64,000 bases of DNA from Longimicrobiales bacterium (GTDB taxonomy: Bacteria > Gemmatimonadota > Gemmatimonadetes > Longimicrobiales > Gaopeijiaceae), in the NCBI GenBank assembly GCA_951828585.1, contig OX639991.1:1892576-1956575 (forward strand). The letters run 5' to 3'. The notes below the pieces were generated by a model that was not told where the DNA came from, did no database searches, and saw only the letters and a list, made by a program, of their open reading frames with translations. The translations under genes and the position numbers were made by a program. Of the stretch, positions 50,504-57,048 are shown in pieces. The number at the start of each line of letters is the position of its first letter. The first letter of the stretch is position 1.

Positions 50504-51134
50504 AGGAAACGGGACCCGGGGCGAACGCGGCAGAACGGCCCGCGTGTCGCGCGAGACCGGCGAGACGAAGGTCGAAGTGCGCCTCGATGTGGACGGGCGC
50601 GACAAGGCTCCGCCGGACGATGCGGCCGCGATCGAGGTCAAGACCGGAATCGGCTTCTTCGATCACATGCTGCACGCGCTGGCCTTCCATGGGGGATGGG
50701 AGTTGGAGCTACGCTGCGACGGCGACCTCGATGTCGACGACCACCACACCGTCGAGGACACGGGGCTGGCGCTGGGCCAGGCGGTGGCCCACGCGCTCGG
50801 CGACCGGAAAGGGATCGCGCGATTCGGCCACGCCTACGCCCCCCTCGACGAAGCCCTGGCGCGCGCCGTCGTGGACGTCTCCGGCCGCCCCTTCTTCGCG
50901 GGCGAGCTGAACCTGCGGCGCGAACGCGTGGGCGCGCTCTCCACCGAGATGGTCCCGCACTTCTTCCATTCCTTCGCCCAGGCCGCCGCCATCACCCTGC
51001 ACGTCGACGTGATCCGCGGCGCCAACGACCACCACCGGATCGAAGCGTGCTCTAAGGCGGTCGCGCTGGCGCTCAGGGCCGCGCTGAGCCTGGCTGGCGG
51101 GGATCGGGTGCCGTCGACGAAGGGGGTGCTGTGA
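50496..51134 (+). CDS. hisB: Imidazoleglycerol-phosphate dehydratase
   Basis: 212-residue monofunctional dehydratase converting imidazoleglycerol phosphate to imidazoleacetol phosphate. Signature blocks are GIGFFDHMLHALAFHGG, the two metal-binding histidine sets in DDHHTVEDTGLALGQA and NDHHRIEACSKAVALAL, HFFHSFAQAAAITLHVDV and the ending GGDRVPSTKGVL. It lacks the N-terminal phosphatase domain of the E. coli protein, matching the idea that the HAD domain of the preceding fusion takes that role. ATG 50496 overlaps the hisC stop by 8 bases; the stop overlaps the hisH start (GTGA). Confidence 0.97.
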   Translation: MAEGNGTRGERGRTARVSRETGETKVEVRLDVDGRDKAPPDDAAAIEVKTGIGFFDHMLHALAFHGGWELELRCDGDLDVDDHHTVEDTGLALGQAVAHALGDRKGIARFGHAYAPLDEALARAVVDVSGRPFFAGELNLRRERVGALSTEMVPHFFHSFAQAAAITLHVDVIRGANDHHRIEACSKAVALALRAALSLAGGDRVPSTKGVL

Positions 51135-51733
51135 GGTCGGTCACCGTCGTGCGCACCAGCACGGCCAACCTGGCGTCGGTGCTGACCGGTCTGGAGCGCC
51201 TCGGGTGTCGCGTGCGAACCACCGCCGATCCGCGTGAGGTGGCGGACGCGGACCGGGTGGTGCTGCCCGGTGTGGGCGCCTTTGCGGCGGCCCAGCGCGC
51301 CATTGCCGCGCACGGCCTGGCCGATTCGCTGCGCGAGCGTATCGATCGCGGTCGTCCCACGCTGGGCATCTGTCTCGGCATGCAGCTGATGGCGCGTGGC
51401 AGCGAGGAGGCGCCCGGAGTGCCCGGGCTCGGCGTTCTCGACGGGGTGGTCGAGAGCTACGAACCCGGCGAAGAGGGCTGGCGGGTCCCGCAGATGGGCT
51501 GGAACCTGGTCGAGCCACAGGACGGGTGCCGCATTGTGCCGCGCGGTCACGCCTACTTCGCCAACTCGTACCGGTTGGCCACGGCCCCGGAGGGGTGGCT
51601 GCCGGTCTGGTGCGAGTACGCCGGCAGGTTCGTGGCTGCCGTGGAGCGTGGTCCGGTGGTGGGCTGCCAGTTTCATCCGGAGCTGTCGGGTGAGTACGGC
51701 AGGGCGTTGCTTGTCCGCTGGCTGGAGGCCTGA
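51131..51733 (+). CDS. hisH: Imidazole glycerol phosphate synthase glutaminase subunit
   Basis: 200-residue class I glutamine amidotransferase. The nucleophile cysteine is in LGICLGMQLMARGSEE, and the His-Glu pair is in VVGCQFHPELSGEYG. The RIDRGRPTLGICLG context and PGVGAFAAAQRAI near the N-terminus fit HisH. It supplies ammonia to HisF. In most operons hisF follows closely; here they are separated by about 1.7 kb holding a Cys-rich secreted-protein gene and a broken propeller gene. Start GTG 51131 overlaps the hisB stop. Confidence 0.95.
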   Translation: MRSVTVVRTSTANLASVLTGLERLGCRVRTTADPREVADADRVVLPGVGAFAAAQRAIAAHGLADSLRERIDRGRPTLGICLGMQLMARGSEEAPGVPGLGVLDGVVESYEPGEEGWRVPQMGWNLVEPQDGCRIVPRGHAYFANSYRLATAPEGWLPVWCEYAGRFVAAVERGPVVGCQFHPELSGEYGRALLVRWLEA

Positions 51734-51847
51734 GCGCGGACGCGAGGCGCCACGGGCGGTGCCGGGCGGACAAGCGGACACACTCCAACTCTGTGCTCCG
51801 GGAGGCCGGACACTCCATTTGCTCCCGACGCCCGCTTGCGAGAATTC

Positions 51848-51860
51848 GGGGGGGGGGGGG
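51848..51860 (+). repeat. Homopolymeric G13 tract
   Basis: Thirteen consecutive G, about 70 bases before the start of a Cys-rich secreted-protein gene. Tracts this long slip easily during replication, so it could switch expression of the downstream gene. Confidence 0.85.
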
Positions 51861-51878
51861 TACCTTGGCAGTCGTTGG

Positions 51879-51897
51879 GCGGGCAGGGTCTGCCCGC
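51879..51897 (+). other. Hairpin upstream of the Cys-rich secreted protein
   Basis: Perfect 8-bp inverted repeat GCGGGCAG / CTGCCCGC with a three-base loop, between the G13 tract and the ATG at 51929. No T-run follows, so it is more likely an RNA hairpin or protein site than a terminator. Confidence 0.5.
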
Positions 51898-51928
51898 AAC
51901 CGATACCTTCCAAACGGAGAAGAATGAC

Positions 51929-52336
51929 ATGACGATTCGAAAGCTGTTCCCGTTGCTGTTCGTGGCCGTGGCCGCGGTGGTTCTGATGCCGGAGACGGCG
52001 TCGGCGCAGTGCTGGTGGTGCGGGGTCTGCGCCTGGGATTCAGACGAACGAAACCCAAAGAGCTGTACGGGCAGGACACAAGGGTTTCCGGTCGGCTTCA
52101 CGAACTGCCACGAAGACGCGCCATGCGCGTGTCGGCTGGATCCCCGAGACTTCGGCATCTGCCTCCCTTGGGAAGCCGAGGCCGCTGCCGCGGAAACCGA
52201 GCAGTTGAAGAAGACGCTCGCAGCCATCAGGGCGGGCAGGTCCGTCTCGGCCGATGGACCTTGTCGGTCTGGACGCCTTCGGGTGAGCGTCTGTTCAGCG
52301 TGGGGCGCTCGGGCGAGGGTCCGGGGGACTTCATGA
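51929..52336 (+). CDS. Small Cys-rich secreted protein, C-terminus out of frame with the next gene
   Basis: 135 residues from ATG 51929 (GGAGAAG upstream), with a signal peptide ending ASAQ followed by a Cys-rich segment CWWCGVCAWDSDERNPKSC and …NCHEDAPCACRLDPRDFGIC. After residue 110 or so (a helical AAAAETEQLKKTLAA) the frame runs into sequence whose other frame continues a beta-propeller, so the tail is probably not native. The insert region lies between hisH and hisF. Six or more cysteines suggest disulfide bonds in the mature part. I do not recognise the family. Confidence 0.6.
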   Translation: MTIRKLFPLLFVAVAAVVLMPETASAQCWWCGVCAWDSDERNPKSCTGRTQGFPVGFTNCHEDAPCACRLDPRDFGICLPWEAEAAAAETEQLKKTLAAIRAGRSVSADGPCRSGRLRVSVCSAWGARARVRGTS

Positions 52337-53271
52337 TGCCGTATCGCGTACACTTCGAGGACTCCCGGTTCTACGTGCGCGACCAGCCGAAGTTCACCTA
52401 CTTCTCGTACTCCGGGGCCCTGCTGGGAACGGTGTCCAGCCCGCCCACTTCGCTCGGCTACCAGGGATTCCCTCTCAAGATCGACGCCCTGACTGCGGAC
52501 GGAAGCTTCCTGGGCAATCCGAACATAGGGAGGAGCGTGGAGCTGGGTCTGTTCGGCAATGATCCCATCGACAGTCTGCCGGTGTTCAGCATTCGCGAGA
52601 CTTCCGGGGGCTGGGTACGCGATGTGGTCTATTGGCGCGACATCCGTAACACCAATTTCGCGCTCTACTACGGGCACCGGCTCACCTTTCCGGGGCAACC
52701 GTTCACGGTCGCCGACGACTATCGGTTGGATCCGGGCGCCGGAACCGTCCTGGTCGCCCAGGTTGTCGGCGAGCACTTGGGAGCGGGCGAAGCGGAGCTG
52801 TTCGAACTGTCTGCAATGGCCGATGGCGATCGGTCCGTGGGCGATACCGTCTGGCACCGCCGGTTGGCGTTCGAGCCGATCCCGTTGACCCCGGCGATGG
52901 TGGAGGGCGCGATCGATCGGGTGGTGGAGCGGAATGTCCGTGTGCCCGAGGGCGAGGACAGCGTCCGCGTGCGAGAGTCGGCGCGCGGCAACATCGAGGA
53001 ATCGGTTCATGTGCCGGAGTACCTGCCGGCCGTCAAGAGGCTCTTCTTGGCGTCGTCCGGACAGGTGTGGATCCTGAGCCACGAAACCGTGGACACCCTC
53101 AATGTCTGGTACTCGATCGAGCGGGGAGACGACGAATCGCCGCCCCGGCGCGTACTCCTCCCCGATTGGTTCCTGGTGATGGATGCGACGGACACCCACG
53201 TCTGGGGCGTTTGGAGGGATGAACTGGACATCAACTATGTCGTGGGGCGGAGGCTGGTGCCCCGGTCCTGA
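52240..53271 (+). pseudogene. 5'-truncated 6-bladed beta-propeller gene
   Basis: From about 52250 the frame encodes a propeller without its N-terminal part: TLSVWTPSGERLFSVGRSGEGPGDFMMPYRV, then DSRFYVRDQPKFTYFSYSG, AGTVLVAQVVGEHLG, LFLASSGQVWILSHETVD and the ending DINYVVGRRLVPRS. No signal peptide or plausible start lies in this frame; upstream, in the other frame, is the Cys-rich gene. The likely explanation is a deletion that removed the end of that gene and the 5' part of the propeller and joined them out of frame. Related propellers at 18987 and 46478 are full length. Confidence 0.65.
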
Positions 53272-53455
53272 GGGGGTAGCCGCGCGCACGCGGCGGCCTC
53301 CGGCGGGTTCATTGACACCGTCCACGCGAAAGGCGACCGTCAACGCTCTCGGTGCTCGGGCGGCTTTGTCCACGGACTGACAAGCGGCGACATCGACCGG
53401 ATTCCGCTTCCGGTTGCCGGCACCTTCCGCGGCCGCCCAACTGGAGATTCGCATC

Positions 53456-54376
53456 TTGCTCCCCGTCCGCATCATCCCGTGTCTGGATGTCCGTGATGGC
53501 CGGGTCGTGAAGGGCGTCAGATTCCGCGGCCTCGCCGACCAGGGCGACCCGGGCGAGCTGGCCCATGCGTATGAGGAGCAGGGGGCGGACGAGGTGGTCG
53601 TCCTGGACGTGACGGCCACCCCCGAAGGGCGCGGGACGCGGCGCGACACCGTGGCCGCCGTGAGGGCGGGGCTGTCGGTGCCGCTGACGGTTGGGGGCGG
53701 GATCGGTGGGGTGGGGGACGCGGCCGCCCTTCTCGAGGCGGGCGCGGACAAGGTGGCGGTGAACACGGCCGCGCTCCGGCGCCCCGAACTCCTCACCGAC
53801 CTGGCCGCGCGGTTCGGGTCACAGTGCGTGGTGGTCTCGATCGACGCGTTGCGAACGGGTGATGGCCGCACCGACAGCGATGACGGCGCCCGGGCGATGC
53901 AATGGCTCGATGGGCCGCCGACCAACCATCGCGGCGCAGCCGAATCCCCCTACGAAGTCGTCGTACTCTCCGGCACCGAACAGCTCGCCCGGGACGCGGT
54001 CGCCTGGGCGCGCGAAGCGGTGGACCGGGGCGCCGGCGAGATCCTGCTCACCAGCATCGACCGCGACGGCACTCGCAGCGGCTACGAACTCTCGCTGCTT
54101 TGCGCGGTGCGCTCCGCCGTGCGGGTCCCCATCGTGGCGTCGGGAGGCGCGGATTCCCCCGGGCACATGGCCGACGCGGTGCGCGCGGGGGCGGACGCGG
54201 TGCTGGCCGCCTCGATCTTCCACCAGGGCAACTGGACGGTCGGGGCTGTCAAGGAGGCGCTGGTCGGACTCGGTGTGGAGGTGCGACCGAACTACATGGC
54301 GGAACCCGCGCGCGCGGCCACGCCGTCGCCGGTGGCTGCGGCGGGCACAGTGCCGGTTCCGGAGGGAACCCCATGA
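53456..54376 (+). CDS. hisF: Imidazole glycerol phosphate synthase cyclase subunit
   Basis: TIM-barrel cyclase that joins PRFAR with ammonia from HisH. 306 residues from TTG 53456, with GGAG upstream; the TTG at 53414 is possible. The N-terminal PVRIIPCLDVRDGRVVKGVRF and the C-terminal ILLTSIDRDGTRSGYE, VPIVASGGADSPGHM and VLAASIFHQGNWTVG are characteristic. The residues between SIDA and the next conserved helix (about 20 residues, with DSDDGARAMQWLDG) are longer than usual. The stop overlaps the hisA start (ATGA), so this half of the operon is coupled again. Confidence 0.93.
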   Translation: MLPVRIIPCLDVRDGRVVKGVRFRGLADQGDPGELAHAYEEQGADEVVVLDVTATPEGRGTRRDTVAAVRAGLSVPLTVGGGIGGVGDAAALLEAGADKVAVNTAALRRPELLTDLAARFGSQCVVVSIDALRTGDGRTDSDDGARAMQWLDGPPTNHRGAAESPYEVVVLSGTEQLARDAVAWAREAVDRGAGEILLTSIDRDGTRSGYELSLLCAVRSAVRVPIVASGGADSPGHMADAVRAGADAVLAASIFHQGNWTVGAVKEALVGLGVEVRPNYMAEPARAATPSPVAAAGTVPVPEGTP

Positions 54377-55644
54377 TCATCCCTTCCATCGACCTCATGG
54401 ACGGCCTGGCGGTACAGCTGGTCCAGGGCCGCCGCAAGGTCCTCGAGGCCGGCGATCCCCGCCCCATCGCCGAGCGCTTCGGCCGGGTGGGCGAGGTGGC
54501 CGTCGTGGACCTCGACGCGGCGCTGGGCCGCGGCTCCAACACCGCCGTCATCGAGGAGTTGTGCCGATTGGCCCCCTGTCGCGTGGGCGGCGGAATACGC
54601 GACCGGGACGCGGCCCTCGCGTGGTTGGATCGCGGCGCGGCGAAGGTCGTGCTCGGCACCGCCGCCGTCCCCGAGGTGCTGGAAGCCCTGCCCCGCGACC
54701 GGGTCGTCGCCGCCCTGGATGCCTGGGAGGGCGAGGTCGTGGTCAAGGGATGGACCGAACGCACGGGCCGCACCGTCCTCGACGGCATGCGCGAGCTGTG
54801 CGGCCTCGCGGGCGGCTTCCTGGTCACCTTCGTCGAGGGCGAGGGCAGGGAAGGCGGCTTTCCGCGCGAACGGATCGCGCCACTGGTGGAGGCGGCCAGC
54901 ACCTCGCGCCTGACCATCGCCGGCGGCATCACCACCGCGGAGGAGATCGCCTGGCTGGACCGAGTCGGCGCCGACGCGCAGGTCGGGATGGCGCTCTATC
55001 GCGGCAACCTCGACCTGGCCGAGGCCTTCACCGCACCGCTCGGCAGCGAGCGCCCCGACGGGCTCTGGCCCACGATCGTGACCGACGACCGCGGCGGCGC
55101 GCTCGGCCTGGTCTGGTCGAGCCTGGCGAGCGTGCGCACGGCGATCGACGAAGGCCGCGGCGTCTACCACTCGCGTTCGCGGGGACTGTGGCGCAAGGGC
55201 GCGACTTCGGGCTCCACCCAAGCCCTGCTCCACATCGCACCGGACTGCGACCGGGACGCACTGCGCTTCACGGTCGCGCAGGCGGGCGATGGATTCTGTC
55301 ACACCGGGGACTGGACCTGCTTCGGCCCCGCGCGCGGACTCCGTGGGCTGGAACTCACGGTTAAGGGGCGGCGGGCCGAGCCGGTGGCCGGATCGCTGAC
55401 CGGCCGGGCGCTGGCGGACGATTCGTTTCTGCGCGGCAAGCTGGTCGAGGAGGCGGGAGAGCTGGGGCATGCGGAGGGCGCGGACCGCGTCGTCGAGGAG
55501 GCGGCCGACCTGGTGTACTTCCTGACCGTGGCGCTGGAGCGTGCCGGTGCCGGCATGGCCGAGGTGGAGCGCGAGCTGGACCGGCGCGGCATGAAGGTCA
55601 GCCGGAGAAGGGCGTCGGAGCCGAAGGGGGCGGGGCGTGGGTGA
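54373..55644 (+). CDS. HisA-HisI-HisE fusion protein
   Basis: 423 residues in three domains. Residues about 1-222 are HisA-like (TIM-barrel isomerase): MIIPSIDLMDGLAVQLVQG, VAVVDLDAALGRGSNTAVI, VGGGIRDRDAALAWL, and VVKGWTERTGRTVLD. About 228-330 form phosphoribosyl-AMP cyclohydrolase (HisI): YHSRSRGLWRKGATSG, the DCDRD metal site, and FCHTGDWTCFGPA. About 350-423 form a short phosphoribosyl-ATP pyrophosphatase (HisE): GKLVEEAGELGHAEG, RVVEEAADLVYFLTVAL. HisIE fusions are common, but joining them to HisA is not usual. The stop overlaps the hisD start by 8 bases. Confidence 0.9.
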   Translation: MIIPSIDLMDGLAVQLVQGRRKVLEAGDPRPIAERFGRVGEVAVVDLDAALGRGSNTAVIEELCRLAPCRVGGGIRDRDAALAWLDRGAAKVVLGTAAVPEVLEALPRDRVVAALDAWEGEVVVKGWTERTGRTVLDGMRELCGLAGGFLVTFVEGEGREGGFPRERIAPLVEAASTSRLTIAGGITTAEEIAWLDRVGADAQVGMALYRGNLDLAEAFTAPLGSERPDGLWPTIVTDDRGGALGLVWSSLASVRTAIDEGRGVYHSRSRGLWRKGATSGSTQALLHIAPDCDRDALRFTVAQAGDGFCHTGDWTCFGPARGLRGLELTVKGRRAEPVAGSLTGRALADDSFLRGKLVEEAGELGHAEGADRVVEEAADLVYFLTVALERAGAGMAEVERELDRRGMKVSRRRASEPKGAGRG

Positions 55645-56920
55645 GGTCCGCCTCAGACGGCTGGACGCAACCGAAGCCGCCCGCGCCCGACAGCCCGCCG
55701 TCCGTCCCGAGCTCATCGCGGCGGTGCTGGAGATCATCGAATCCGTGCGCCGGGGGGGAGAGGCGAAGCTGCGCGAGTACGCCGAACTGCGGGACGGTCT
55801 TGAAGCCGGCGGGGCGCTGGTCCGGACCCCCGCCGAGATGAAGGCGGCGCTGGAGTCGCTGCCGCGGTCCGATCGCGAGGTGCTGGAGCGCACCGCGGGC
55901 CGGATCGAGCACTTCGCCCGCGCGCAGATGGCGTCGGTGGCGCCGGTGGACGTGGCGGTGGAGGGGGGGAGGGCGGGCGACCGCGTGGTGCCGGTCCGGG
56001 TGGCCGGGTGCTATGCGCCGGGGGGGCGGTTTCCGCTGCCGTCGTCGGTGCTCATGACGGCTGTGACGGCCAGGGTGGCCGGGGTGCGCGAGGTGTGGCT
56101 GGCCTCGCCGAAACCGTCCCGCGAGGTGATGGCGGCGGGGGCGGTGGCGGGGGTGGCGGGGTTGTTGGGGGCGGGGGGGGCGCAGGCGGTGGCCGCCATG
56201 GCGTACGGCGTGGGTCCCGTCCCGCGATGCGATGTGGTGGTGGGGCCGGGGGGGGAGTGGGTGACTGCGGCCAAGCTGCTCGTGTCGGGTGTGGTGGGGA
56301 TCGACCTTCTGGCGGGCCCTTCGGAGTTGGCGGTGCTGTCGGACGAGGCCGGGGACCCGGTCCTCATCGCCGCGGACCTGCTTGCGCAGGCGGAGCACGA
56401 TCCTGCCGCGCTGCCGGTCCTCATCACCACCTGCCCGGACCTGGTGGAAAGGGTCGAGGCAGAGCTGGCGCGTCAGCTGTCGGACCTGCCCACCGCCGAG
56501 ATCGCGCGGGCGGCCCTCCGCAACGGATTCGCGGTCGTCGCCCCGGAAGATGAGGCGCTCCGCTGCTGCGAGGAACTCGCCCCCGAGCACCTGCAGCTGC
56601 ACGGCAGCCGTACAGAGGACTGGGAGGGCACTCTAGACAGATTCGGGGCAGTATTTGTCACCGAATCTGTCACGGAGGTGTTGGGGGACTACGGGGCGGG
56701 TCCGAATCACACCCTTCCCACCGGGGGCACGGCCCGGTTTACAGGTGGTCTGTCGGTGCTCTCATTCCTGCGCCGGCCGACCTGGCTAAGGCTTGAAAGA
56801 GGGCCGGAACTCGAAGTCCTTACGAGAGATGCGGCCCGACTGGCCCGCATGGAGGGACTCGAAGCCCACGCCCGCGCGGCGGAACTCAGGAGTGGGAAGA
56901 GGGGCAGCGGGGACAGATAA
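55637..56920 (+). CDS. hisD: Histidinol dehydrogenase
   Basis: 427-residue zinc enzyme catalysing the last two steps, histidinol to histidine. GTG 55637 overlaps the preceding stop. Signature blocks are PVRVAGCYAPGGRFPLPSSVLM, VAAMAYGVGPVPRCDVVVGPG, GIDLLAGPSELAVLSDE (the NAD/substrate region), AEHDPAALPVLITT, and PNHTLPTGGTARFTGGLSV near the C-terminus. The repeat motif GAATCTGTC and its complement occur twice inside the 3' part of the gene (56636 and 56663) and once at its stop. It is the last gene of the histidine operon. Confidence 0.96.
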   Translation: MGEVRLRRLDATEAARARQPAVRPELIAAVLEIIESVRRGGEAKLREYAELRDGLEAGGALVRTPAEMKAALESLPRSDREVLERTAGRIEHFARAQMASVAPVDVAVEGGRAGDRVVPVRVAGCYAPGGRFPLPSSVLMTAVTARVAGVREVWLASPKPSREVMAAGAVAGVAGLLGAGGAQAVAAMAYGVGPVPRCDVVVGPGGEWVTAAKLLVSGVVGIDLLAGPSELAVLSDEAGDPVLIAADLLAQAEHDPAALPVLITTCPDLVERVEAELARQLSDLPTAEIARAALRNGFAVVAPEDEALRCCEELAPEHLQLHGSRTEDWEGTLDRFGAVFVTESVTEVLGDYGAGPNHTLPTGGTARFTGGLSVLSFLRRPTWLRLERGPELEVLTRDAARLARMEGLEAHARAAELRSGKRGSGDR

Positions 56921-57048
56921 CCCCCAGAATCTGTCAAAAAAAATCAGGAGACAGGAGAAGCGGTCAGATTCATGCCGGAATCTGTCCAAGGGCCGGACAC
57001 ACGCGACGCCCGGACAGATTTCCACCAGAATCTGTCCTCGAATCTGTC
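56912..57048. repeat. Array of GACAGATTC-N6-GAATCTGTC dyads
   Basis: Three 24-base inverted repeats of the form GACAGATNN-N6-GAATCTGTC at 56912-56935, 56963-56986 and 57013-57036, starting 51 and 50 bases apart, plus a fourth GAATCTGTC at 57040-57048. A wider pair lies in hisD at 56636-56644 and 56663-56671. The sequence between dyads is unrelated, so this is not a tandem duplication of a longer unit. The first dyad contains the hisD stop. No T-runs follow the arms, so they are not intrinsic terminators. Confidence 0.85.

Noticed and set aside
53272-53455. Separate promoter for hisF
   Set aside because: TTGACA is present at 53312-53317 but no AT-rich -10 at the right distance; too weak to claim.
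56912-57048. CRISPR array
   Set aside because: Repeats are dyads of about 24 bases with unrelated 26-27-base gaps, only three units, no cas genes and no leader; spacers do not fit a CRISPR layout.
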